Source of the DNA: Climacium dendroides
Taxonomy: Eukaryota; Streptophyta; Bryopsida; Hypnales; Climaciaceae
NCBI GenBank assembly: GCA_950106755.1
Contig: OX467082.1
Coordinates: 1,612,001 to 1,676,000 of the forward strand
DNA: 64,000 nucleotides
Direction: 5' to 3'
Shown: positions 10,601 to 22,051 of the stretch, one piece after another
How positions within the stretch are numbered: the first letter of the stretch is position 1
Layout of the letters: every line of letters begins with the position of its first letter
Notes under the pieces: generated by a model
The model's input: only the letters and a program-made list of their open reading frames with translations
The model's database searches: none
Told to the model about the DNA's origin: nothing
Position numbers and translations under genes: made by a program

Positions 10601-13600
10601 CATTAAGCACGCAAGTTTATCCAAAATGATCATGCCCAACACTAATACAAGTGCATTATGGCCTATAATCAAGGAGTTTTTATTAAGGGACCCTACCTCA
10701 TAGTGTTTAACGATTGTATAAGATACACATACCCAAATTCATCACTTTCCCAATAAAATGCATCGCTTATCTACACTTGTCCAAGGTTTACAAGGGTGAT
10801 GAAGCACAATCAAGTTACCTTGGCATGACATTCTTTGTCAAGGAGAATGTTTGCGGACTTGATATCACGATGGATGTAAGTGGGCTTCGTGTGCTCATGA
10901 ATGTATTCCAATCCTCGTGCCGCATCTAAAGCAATTTGCACCCGAGCTGACCAAGGAAGGGGAGCTTTGCCAGCTGCTCAGTCACATTCGTTCCACATAT
11001 GGTGACATTTAGAGAAAAGGAATAAAACTAGTATGATCACAAAATAAAATCCCAGTTACTTACAATACAAGCTGTGAAATGATCTGCAAAACCATCACGT
11101 ACACCAGAGGATTCTAAAACTGTTTCGGACCTGATTGTGTCCCCCAACCCCTGTTATAAACAACTTACAACTCATCTCTTCCAATCAACACTCGGTTGGC
11201 CTTGAATTAGCAACTTGGGTGTAAGCACATGATTTGGCTAATTGGTTGGTTGATGGGCAATTAGTCTTTGAATCGAAATGGGGTTTATAGTGGTCGACAA
11301 CTACCCATGCATTGAATTTATACAGCGATGCAAATAATATCCTCTACTTTAATTGTCTGCAAAAGAGAATTTAATGCGTAATCTTCAGTTGGCAATAATT
11401 CCTATTGATGTACATATGGATAATAAGTGCTTGAAAAGCACTACCTTTTTTGGAATGCAAATGATGATCAAGCGTTCCATTCCCCACGAATTCGTAGATC
11501 AGAAATAAGAATTCCGTGGTGCAGTACCCAATCAGTTGAACCTGAAACAATTCAATACAGTGATAAGTCTTCTATTGATAAGGAAATCGTTTTCAACATT
11601 TGGTGTTATCTTAAAAAAATGAATCCCACTCAGTTAAATGGAAACTCGCAACTTCTAAGAGTAGTTTGCGGAATTGTTCTTACTAAGTTTGTGTGGTGGA
11701 CATGCGTAAGAACTTGGAGTTCAGCCATAAATTCCTTGGTTGCTTGCAGGTTCATCTTCTTGATGGCTAGTTTCTGACCACATGAGCACACTTGTCAGCC
11801 GTGTCAATCAACACAATCATAAAGAGATCGAAGAATTGAATGCGTACAAAAAAACATCCGAAAATTTTCTTATCATATCAAGTTGGCAAGATAGATAGAT
11901 AAACGACCTGTCCTCGTATTTCTCCATAGAAGACTGTTGCGAAGCCACCTTCTCCAATCTTATTAGCGACACTGAAACCGGCTGTGGCATTGACGAGCTC
12001 TTCATATGAAAATTCCATTGATTTGTCGACAGTGTAATCTGTCATTCCGGGCGTTGTGGGTACGAAGGAAGCGCTTCGTGGATTTGAGCTTGCCTGTGAA
12101 GACGCTGTGGGAAAAAAAAATGCAAGTTAGGCAATGTTTGAGTTTCAAAGCTCATATTTTAGTTACTCAGGGACCAAACCTTTGCAAGATTTCTCCTGAT
12201 GTAGGTTGGAAAATAACCATCATGTTGTACCATGCAGATCTATTGCAAGTAATGAGGGAAAATCAAGATAAGTGTTATCAAACTACATCAGAAGTTCAGG
12301 TGGTTTGTTGTTAGAGGAATGATCCTGACTTGAATGAATCCGATCACTGGCCGAGGAGTAATTTCCGCCGCTTCTGACAAAAAGTGGATCAGCTGCACTC
12401 AGGTTACCCTTTTGTTGCCGTTTCTTGGGCTTGTAGACGAAGAAATAATAAAGAACAAGCGCTAGAACGGCGAAGAAAACAATAGCCCCTACAACAGCGC
12501 CTACTACCACCCCCACATTGGAAGATTTCCCTGCAGGACCTGGCATTGCAACGATGTAATTAAATCAGTAAGTCCACATGAACCTCCTCAGAACAAACAA
12601 AACTCTACAAATATTACAATTGTTACTGCGTATATATATTTTCACTGTTAATATATAACTATTTTCCTCACCATTTGCTTGCTAGATGCATGCTTCTTTG
12701 TTTTGAGGAGAATGGGAATCCAATAAAGAAAGAAAAATCTCAGAGTGACTTGTCATCAGGACATCAGAACAAGACTCATTGGTATTTATATAAAATGGAG
12801 TAGACCTGAGGAGCTTTATAGTAAACAAATGATCGTAGAAAAATGAAACAAACACAAACATCTAATTCTTTGATTTTCTCTTAATGAACTACTATAAGTT
12901 GTTACTATGACCAAAAAAAGCAATCTGTAGAGAAACCGACAATTAAAGCAACTGAGCTGATGACACCAGCAAGATGACTAAGGTTAGCAAAGGAGATGGA
13001 AAAGTCGATAAATAATGAGCTTGGTTCCAGATATGAAGTTTATAGAAAGTCACTCACTTGGGCCTCTGCCACACACGTTACACACAACAAGAAGTTTAGT
13101 TAAAAGGCCATGAGTATGTTCTTATAAGATAAGGTAGAAAATACTAAAAATTATCTGCATAGGAGTTTCATGGACAGTTCACATATTGATTGAAAATTAA
13201 TTCACTAGATGATTTCAGACTCACCCTTCGTATGGAGGATACGTCCCGTTTACATCTGCAGGGCCACATGGTTTTAGTATCACAAAATTAGGATCTGTGT
13301 GTAACCCCGAAAGGACCAAGATTTTCATGGCTTTAAAATGATCAATCATGTTTGAAAACATATTTCACAAAGAGTCAAATTTCATACCATCAGAATCAGT
13401 GAAGAACATTGCAGACATTTGTCCAAAACGCAAATAATAATAATAATAATAAAACCTAGTACCCATATAACTCATGCAAATCAAGAGCTAAGAAACGGCA
13501 TGTCTGAGTTCCAATTTTGGAATTCTTGGTCCGTTGGGAGCAGCGATTTTTGAGGTAACTACCAACAGCATGTGTCAAGTGCTTACTAAATAGGTAACAC

Positions 13601-15609
13601 CTGATTTTCTAGTCACCCCAAAAATAGTGTTTAGGACTTAATAACCGATTCGAATTAAGTGCTAAGAACAACGTGAGGTCCAACTTGAAACACTTGGTCT
13701 GTAAGTTTTGTACTGTTCTCTTTCGCTACAATGAAAATAAATTGTTTCAATGTGTCAAAAAAAAAAAAAAAAAAAAAAGTGCTTGCAATGGTCTGTTAGG
13801 AGCAGTGCTTTTTGAAGTAGCTACCATAAGTATATAAGCTAGTACCATAATCTTGTCAACTGCTTCCCAACTAGGTGACATCCTATTGTAACTGATTTTG
13901 GGATCCACCTCAAAATTAGTATTGTTTGGGGGTCGATTAGAGATGCAACTAAATTGTACCTGTGACTGGGATGAAGGCATACTGAGTGGGTTGTGAGTTC
14001 TCCCAAACCACATTTTTATTGAATTTCCTCAGCACGTCTGTAGTAGTGTTGAAATCCGTTGCAATGCCGCTAATATTGCCACCCGTTCCAGCCACCACCG
14101 GATACGTAACGAAAAGTCCATATTCAGAGCTCACGTCCGGGTTCCCGCAGGAGCAATTCACAGGAACGTACAAGTACGTGCCAGCTGGGACATAGCTCAT
14201 AGACGCTACCCAACTCGGTTGAGTCAGATTTTCATACACAATGCTGGTGATGTTAGAAAGAGAGTTGTCTGTAACAACCTGGTGGACAGTCACCAAGACC
14301 ACGTCAACAAACAGACTAATTGATTAAAACCTTTTTTTTAATGCGCATGGAAATGTATTATTTCAAGTGCAAATTAAAGCAGGAAAAGACACAACAAACA
14401 ATTCCCCTGTGAGATGAACTTACAAGCATACACTAGTAGAAACATGGTCTACGTAGACATGAGAAATTACTCGCGAGAAGACCCACAAGTTTGAGGTGTA
14501 TTAGACATGAGATTGGCTTACAGTTGCTACCAAAAGGTAACCAAATTGTCATCACACTAATTTGTCAATCCAATACTGCAAATGAAACGGTGAACCCATG
14601 ACCAAGTGCAAATGGCCTAATATTATAAAGTAAGCATCCACCAATCAGTGAGGAAGGCAATCTAAATCACTGAAATCGCTGATTTATTCATATCCTCAAT
14701 CTATCACTTCTTATTTTAAGGTTATTAGTCAATCAATCTTTCTCCTTGTATATTTATTTATGCAGACTCAGTAAACCATTCGAAAGTCACTGGAATCAAT
14801 CAGTCAATCAATACGCGAATCTAGGAGCATCAAAATGACAAAAGCTTTCCCCGCTGCATGAGTAAATGACCAACTGATTGATCGTATGGAAAGAACTGAT
14901 TGATCAATTTTTATGCCACCAGAATCAGCGGGCGGAAATTTAAAATGCTGGTTTTAACGGAACAAAAGGAAGCCCCCTAATCAAAACTTTAGGCTGTCGG
15001 CTTTCTGACCTGTTCGTGACAAGGGAGGACCAGAAGATGAAGTGGAGCTCAGCAAGACCGACGTTTGACCTGTTTAACAGACCCCTAGTTCTGATTTTAG
15101 AAACAATACAAGCTTCAATCTCTGCAACCAAACTAAACTTGAGAGGATTTCAAACTTCTTTTTCAGGCATCATTCACCCTTGCCAATAAAAAGGAGCGGT
15201 TTCCTTTCTTTCAAAAAAGAAGAAGAGAAGAAAAAGCTGTAGGTTAAAGGAAAAAGCATTGGATTTAAACTTTGAATTAGAAAGACATACATACCTGATA
15301 GGGAAACTTCTGTTGCAACTGGTTGTTGATGCAATCGCATTTAAACGGAATGAAGAGCTGTTGTCCCGTGAGAATGAAATTCAAGTCAGGGCCAATACCC
15401 GGATTCGTTTCGTAAATCTTCTGCTCCGTGGTCCCGAACTTGCTCCCAATCCCAGACAACTCTTCCTCCCTTTGCACTCGATAGAACGCATACGCAGTCT
15501 GGCACCCTATCGCTGGCACACACACAGCGTCCCCTTTCCGAACAGTGCTAGTCCAGAGAAAGAAGACGAAAAACTCCAATTGCAACAGTGCACTTGGCCA
15601 TGGCCTCAT
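7614..15609 (-). CDS. CERK1: LysM receptor-like kinase, CERK1 type
   Basis: Thirteen exons join in frame to 653 residues: 15295-15609, 13960-14278, 13225-13255, 13058-13065, 12330-12539, 11908-12104, 11684-11773, 11445-11541, 10819-10973, 9990-10090, 9017-9194, 8068-8166, 7614-7775. The family binds chitin- or lipochitin-type oligosaccharides at the plasma membrane and signals by phosphorylation. Order: signal peptide (about 1-28); LysM ectodomain with CVPAIGC and two CxC pairs (KCDC, NCSC); transmembrane helix (about 233-259); basic KPKKRQQK; kinase. Kinase motifs: GEGGFATV loop, K365 (AIKK), E378, [11 protein letters not shown] (D459), VADFG (D477), GYMSPEYARFG, and [11 protein letters not shown] near the C-terminus. 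The third glycine of the loop is Ala. YAR after SPE matches OsCERK1-type kinases. An in-frame ATG at 15633 would add eight residues. Exon 5's donor at CATTCAA|GTCAGG was chosen because it alone keeps the kinase frame. Confidence 0.9.
9340..9490. repeat. Dispersed repeat in a CERK1 intron
   Basis: This block, between kinase exons 10 and 11, resembles the sequence at about 770-900 (ggttcaaatgccatgaaac, gtgcacccctccttg, agctttctaatggtatcaag). It is a dispersed, non-coding repeat of unknown class. Confidence 0.4.
13058..13065 (-). other. 8-nt microexon of the CERK1-type gene
   Basis: The minus-strand exon AGGCCCAA is bounded by GGCAG| and |GTGAGTGA. It is needed to connect exon 3 (ending in phase 2) with the transmembrane exon (entered in phase 1) and gives the linker G-G-P-S. 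The upstream LysM unit has an 8-nt exon in the same position and phase at 22549-22556, which supports both calls. Confidence 0.7.
13527..13950. repeat. Poly(A)-tailed retroelement pair in CERK1 intron 2
   Basis: Two related segments start at 13527 and 13789 (tggtccgttgggagcagcg and tggtctgttaggagcagtg, both followed by 'gtaactacca'-like sequence). They are separated by a run of about 22 A at 13757-13778. The layout suggests SINE-like copies inserted next to each other. No coding capacity is seen. The exact family is not recognised. Confidence 0.45.
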
Positions 15610-15633
15610 CAGTAAACCACCCCGGTGCCTCAT

Positions 15634-16700
15634 TCGGTTACCCTCACCACCCAAACCACCAAAATCTAGAAACCGTTCAAGAATCCAAACACATGCAGAT
15701 TTTCTCTACATGCTCTCACCATGACTGCATTCACTCAACATTTAGAGCTCGCAAACCTTGGCTACGGCTGCTCGTTACAATGAAGCTCTCAACTAATCGA
15801 ATAGCACCTCAATAGCCTCACTAAACCTGACAACGACGGAAGGAAAAGACTCACCTAACCCAATAGCCTCACTAAACCTGATATGTACCGAGGGAAAAAA
15901 CTCACTGACTCAATGGCCTCAACAGACTCACGAAACACGAACTTAAGGGTGACGCGATTGATCGAAACCTAGAATCTCTATCACTGATATTAATAGCGTA
16001 TTCCCAACATATCACGCTTCGTCTCTCACACTGATTCGATCTTAGAAACATCGAGCACTCACTCCGTAAATGTGATCCCAATCGACTCAAACCTAGCTAT
16101 CTTTCAATGCCGAATTCTAACACACTCAGAATCGAAAAAACAAAGCTCTTCGTTGCTTAGACTCTAAGATCGATGCAACACCTAGCTAGGACAGAGGACT
16201 ATTCCGTAAGCATAAACTGCAACAATCGGCACAGGCTAGCTATGGAGGTTTAATTGGTGTACGTTGTTGCTGCAGCAACCCCTTACGAACACATCACAGT
16301 AGCTTGATGGGCAGGGCACGGGGGTGATCGAATTAGCAGGAAAGAGGAGATCGGAGCCGTGTGATGGTGGGTGAGATCACTGGTGAGGTCGGATAGACAA
16401 CGAAAACAGAAAACAAAAGAGCAGGACAAACTTCAGCTTAACATAGCTAGTTCTGAGCATGTGTTTGCACTGTGCAGTGAGCTAGTGTTTCAGTGGGCAC
16501 AGGTCTACTGTTGTTGTTTCAGTTGATGTTACTACAGAAGAAGGGTTGTGTGTTGTCGGTTTTTGAGGGCAAAATACGGATGGAAGCTCATGAGAGTGTG
16601 GAACAGGAGGATTGATCATTGATGAGATTAGGAAATGGGCCAACAGCACGTGGGTCAGGTCGCTCAGGTGTCTGCTACACTGCTACTGTATCGCTCACTT
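15634..16700 (-). promoter_or_regulatory. 5' leader and promoter region of the CERK1-type gene
   Basis: This non-repetitive, relatively GC-rich kilobase lies directly upstream of the start codon. Short open frames on both strands have no recognisable motif. It contains a partial internal duplication (cctcactaaacctga near 15815 and 15870). A transcription start could not be placed. Confidence 0.35.
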
Positions 16701-18466
16701 GCAGTGCCGCACTGGGCTGGAAACGAGGTTCATCGCCTCCTGCGAGTGATACCTGGCAGGTGCCTGTAAGTGTGCACAGGTTGTGATTGGCCCTGGAATT
16801 TCAAGGCCTACTCAGCAAAATAGGGGTATTTGTGCAGCACATACTCGCAATTGCATTCCCCAATCCCCACTCAAAACAAGGCCCCAAGGAGCTAGGGATT
16901 TCCTTTCCAATTATTCCATAGTTTCTATAGTACATTGATTTGTTCTATTAAACCAATGAGGATGTACAGGACTAAAAGTGTCCATTGAATGTCTTTCAAT
17001 TAGATCAAGTATAGAACCAAAGAATGTCTTTGTTCATCACAGAATTTGATCATTTTGGTTTTGGAATGACTTCCTTGGTTGGCGTCTTTGTGGGGTTAAA
17101 CTTGAAATGCCTCCCAAGCCAAAATAGTAGTTGATGAATGACATTCAAAGAAACTTACTATAGAAACAAAGAATGACCCTGTGTTATATAAAATTTAGAT
17201 AGTGACTACCTTTGGTGATAACCTTGGAAGGATGCAACCCTATGACCGGAGGTAGTCACCCAAAAATTTATGAAATCTTAGGATGAATTGATTTTAATTT
17301 AGTCTTGTTTCTAAAGTTTCTCTAAAAGTCTTTTATTAATTAGACACTTTTAGTCCTTGGCATCCTAATTGGGAGAAGGTGAATGGTCTCATTACATACA
17401 AAATTGTAATCTTGCCTTCACAAGATAGAATAAATTTTTTATTTTATTTTACCACAAATAGACAAATATAAGAGAAGACAATGGCAATTGGATTTATTTT
17501 TTCTCTAACTAAAGAAGTTTGAATTTATTAACTATAAATTATTGAAGTGTAGTGCCCAAATAGCCCAATGGAATAACTAGACCCTACATACACAACTACC
17601 ATAGAATACATGTATGATGGCTACATTACTTATCTATATTGATTACAATTATTTCCCAAAACAGACACTATTCATTGCATTGAAATATTCATTTTTGTGC
17701 TAGCTTCACACCCATAAGCGGTAGAAGTTTCTAGAATGATCACCACAAGTAACTCACCCCATTACTATCGCTCAATGCTTTTAATAGTGGCTACTATTCA
17801 TCCCATTACATATATTGTGGCCCAAATCTCAATCATTTAAGAATGTTTGGTTCACGTCGAAAGTACGGCACTTATGGGCCCATCCCAATTGCCCTCAATT
17901 GGCAAAGCATAAGAAATGGTCTCACCTACTTCAATGCATGTGACCCTAATTTTCCAAAGTCACACTCATTGTTTGTAAACTATTTAAACTAGTGTAGCTT
18001 GAAATAATATCTCTATGCCATTGCTCAGAAAGCGAAGCTAAATTCGCAAGTTGAACACCAGGTAACTATCAACTTTCTATGAGGGTTGGAGAATGATTCT
18101 CCGTGTGCAGCTTCTTCAACAACTCCAGGAGTGGCCACAAAAGGGAGTGTTTTGTTTTGTTTTTTTCCTCCATGAAAGTGGTCTCAAAGCCACGAATGTG
18201 AGCAACTTTCGTTGAGACAAGTTCAACTCCCATTCAGAAAGCCCATTGATTATGTTATAATGCGCAACAGTGGCAGTTTCTACTGTTGGGTACACAAATC
18301 AATAAATGTGTGCAAGTTGTCATTGGTGGATGGTAGACAAATGGAGTTGTGGTTGTACGAAAATCCCCCCCAAAATCAACAGTCATGCAGTAAAAAAGAG
18401 TCAGAATTCACAAGCAGGACCTGGCTCTGTACTGAAGGTCTGACTTGGACCAGATACATACAGTGC

Positions 18467-18510
18467 ACTGATGGATATCATATGGTAGCTACCATATGAT
18501 ATCCATCAGT
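18467..18510. repeat. 44-bp perfect palindrome
   Basis: The two 22-nt arms (start actgatggatatc, end gatatccatcagt) meet at …gtag|ctac… with no spacer and no mismatch. A run of T follows directly (18511-18518), then gaaaccaatgaaacagaattc, which looks like the tail of a minus-strand poly(A) retroelement. The base after each arm breaks the symmetry, so the palindrome is exactly 44 bp. Confidence 0.85.
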
Positions 18511-19137
18511 TTTTTTTTGAAACCAATGAAACAGAATTCATTAATTAACTAACTTTTCTTCTTCCTCCTTGAAATACTAACTTACTTTTTGATTCTTCTT
18601 CCATTGTTAGAAGATGAGGAAATGGAATTTTGTTGCAGGGTGAAGAAAAAACAGGGAGCCCCATCTCCATCAGTTTGAAATTTTTTAATCTTGCTCAGAA
18701 TTCTACCAACATTCCAACCTCTACTAACTAAGTTAATAATATGACTGTATCTCAAATGACAATCACGAATATCTTCCACACTTGTCTCTGCTGTTATTTG
18801 TAGCACACATGCCGAGAGAGTATTCGTATTGAAGTAGGTGCACCCAAAATTGACTATGACCCAAAGCCCGGACTTGATGCCCCAAAATAATGTCTTGAAA
18901 CATATATTTTAACCCTGAAATGACGCAGAGGATGGAAATTGTCCAATGAATGACTCACGGTCTCTCTACTGTGGACACATACAACAGTTTTTCATCCACC
19001 ATTTTTAGAATGGGAAGAAGGGTATGAAGAGTCGTCGAAAAGTGGGAACCCCCTTCATTGAAGGCATTTCTTTTTTTTTAAGAGTACAAAGATTCAATCA
19101 CACCAACAAGCTACATTCCTCCCACATCATTCCAAGG

Positions 19138-19327
19138 TTAATCCTTAAAGGATGGATTGGTGACCATAGAAATCACTCCTTTGGTTACCGTGTCAAACTA
19201 CTATATTAGAAGATCTTCCCTTTCCACAACAAAATTCTAAAGATGAATAGTTGCACTTTTGTCCCACTAGAAGGATTCTTTGTCATCCATCTACACCCAA
19301 ATGTCCTCCTTGACATTTAAGGATTAA
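19138..19327. mobile_element. TTAA-flanked MITE, family B
   Basis: The element starts TTAATCCTTAAAGGATGG and ends …gacatttaaggattaa, with TTAA at both borders. The interior contains gatgaatagttgcac and aaggattctttgtcat, the reverse complement of motifs in the element at 4443-4678. Confidence 0.55.
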
Positions 19328-22051
19328 TGACAAAGATGTATAGAATGATGACATCAAGAGTTTATACATACCAAGATCCTATGGCCAATTTTAGAAATAG
19401 ATAATTTTTTAACATGAATCATATGATTTATTGGTAATTATAATATCCACATAATACATTATAGGGTATTGACTTCAAGATTTTTTTTCAATGACTAGTA
19501 AGACCTAATAAAAAAATATTGTCAGTAGAATTATGGATTGGAATTATTATAGATGATGTGCATGGCTTGATTTTAGGAACAACTAAGGTGGGTATCTTGA
19601 AAACCGTTATTTTTTGTTTTTGCGCCTAAATACTATTATTAAACTCGTCAAATTTCCATATTTTCTTGTTGGCACTTGAAAGGAGGTTATAATGCACCAA
19701 AGAACATGATGTTTGGATACCATATGCAAAGATTATGAAGGAACAAAGTTTGGTTTTAAAACAATTTTTTCCACATAGGTACATAATTGATTTTGGAGAT
19801 GTATGTATAGTGAAGATGGGAGTTTAGGGTTAGTGGCACATTTGGAGGTGCCCACCTTTAAGTTAGTGTATGCCATGAGGTAACCACTTCTAAAATCATC
19901 CAAGAAAGTATTATTTTGAAAATAATTTTTATAAATAAATTGTTTTAGTTTTGTTTGGTCTTATTGGTTCAAGTTGAAAGAGGAATTTAAACTCATTTAG
20001 CATGTGTTTTTGGGATGCTATATGAATTTCAAAATTATAACTATATGTGTATACAATATTGCCCCTATGTGTTCATGTTGAGAAGAAACAATGTGTATTT
20101 TAAACAAGAATGACAATGAATTGATATTAATAACAAGGTCATAATTAGGTGTATTTATTTCAATCATTTTTTGGGGTAACCCTAAGCAATCAAATTAACA
20201 CTTTTGATCCTCAAAGAGCCAAAAATGATTACTTTTAGCAAGTAGTTTTGAACAACTTGAAATCATTTGGAATCTAAAACTTTGTGGAATTTGGACAAAC
20301 GTTAAAATCTTGCATTACATCAATGGTATAAAAATTATTACATTCCAAAGTATAGAAGACCTTTGAATATCACACCATAAAATAGTAATACACAATTAAA
20401 AAAAATGTATTGTAATGTGTGCTTATACATAATAATGTACACATTGAATTGTTCATGGACTGTGTTTTCTAACTTTGAAATTCAATAGAATTTAAAAAAA
20501 AAAATTGTATATATACTAACAATTGTAGGTTCAAAGGTTAGAATATCTAGTTTCACAACCAATTTGACTAACTTGAAAAAACAAATGTTTTGATCTCTAT
20601 GTGGCTATGGCCATAAGGAAGTCATTGAATAATATACAATTGCCCTTTGCAATATTCAAAATTTATTGAAAAGCGCAATATTGAATTTGTACCAAATTTA
20701 TTATTTAAACCTTTTGAACAATGCAATTTTCATATTAATAAATTTAGATTCATTAAATTCCTCATCAATTAAGTGCTATAGTATTTTGAACCAAAATAAT
20801 ATACAAACATTTTTCTTTGATCCCATAAGGACTAAAAGATAATTCAAATTTCCCAAATTGTGAAGATGTATAATTAAATGCAACTTAGAAAAATAATTTA
20901 AAGATGATCTTTAAGCAAAAATTGTGAAATATGTTCAACAAATTATATCCACTCTCAAATTTACCATTCGAATACCCATCATTTTTAATAAAACTTGAAA
21001 CCAAAAATTAAAAATTCCTTCCAAAATTGATTATAAATCAAATATCTATAATTTTCACAAGATTTTTTTTTCCTTAAGTTCAAAATGAAAATTCTAGCTA
21101 TGATAAATTTTTGAGATTTTTGTTTTACTTAGTTATTCAAATCCTATTTTGATGGGTGGCATATTTTGAATTATAAAAGTTGCTTTTGGAAATCAAACAT
21201 ACCTATATCTCTTGAACTATAGAATGTTTTTAATGAAAATTTTCGTATACATGCTAAAATGCATGTGAACTGTAAATGATCACAAAACCATTGACCACGC
21301 CAAACTATGTTAAAATTTGCTATATCACTAGTACTATCAGATCCACTTAGTTATTGCAAATCCTCATTTGAAGCTTTCAACATTGGTTGGCCCTAGATAG
21401 AAGGGGAGGAGGTTTGCATTGACAAAAATTACATGTGAGGAAGTTTGAGTAGAGTTTTACTCCCAAGAAGGTTGGGCCTCTTGTAGCTGAGTTGCTTGTA
21501 GAGTTGAATTGGAAAGCACAAGACATAAGTTCTATTGGTTCTCTAATCAACGTTCCACAACCATATGAAGGAAAATATGGCCCTATACTTTCACCTCTGC
21601 ACATGCCACACAATCGTAACATCAGCTCTAATTTTGCAGTTTCAAATAAAATTATGGATGCAATAGTTGGTTCCACCTGATTCTCCAAATATGGAGATTG
21701 AGATTGAGGATGAAAACTTCCTCCCTAACAAAATGCGAAGGTGGTGGTTTCAAATCTCACTCACCACTCTCCTTGCAGTTGATGGAGAATGGTGCCATAA
21801 CAGAAAGGAGGTCTTGGAGCACCAAGCTACAGCTACAGGGTGAGAGCTTGGCACCAAAGGCCCATTTGCACACCACCAAGTTGACACCCAAACAGACCTC
21901 CAGCACCATGCTCTTGCACTGTAGCTTGCTGCCCTAGAACCTCCTTTCTACTAATGCAATCACTAGCCTGGGCTCAAAGAAAAACTGAACTTCTAATGAG
22001 AATTTCAAGATTTCTGAATGCAAAAATGATATCGATATCTTCATTAAGCAT

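Larger units (their letters stand above)
16701..22051. other. 5.3-kb gap between the two LysM units, no kinase exons
   Basis: I read this interval for minus-strand equivalents of the kinase motifs ([32 protein letters not shown]) and found none. It holds low-GC DNA, a 44-bp palindrome at 18467-18510, a family B MITE at 19138-19327 and poly(A)/poly(T) stretches typical of retroelement ends (18511, 19070). Near 21420-21680 there is an open stretch on the plus strand, with residues such as NVPQPYEGKYGP, that I do not recognise. It may be a gene fragment. Confidence 0.5.

Noticed and set aside
12283..12329. Extension of CERK1 exon 5 to NNKPPELLM and stop
   Set aside because: The donor at 12328-12329 (CATTCAA|GTCAGG) keeps the kinase frame. 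The later candidate donor (AT|GTAGTT) puts exon 6 out of frame.
13747..13790. Poly-Phe open frame
   Set aside because: Produced by the A-run of a retroelement tail.
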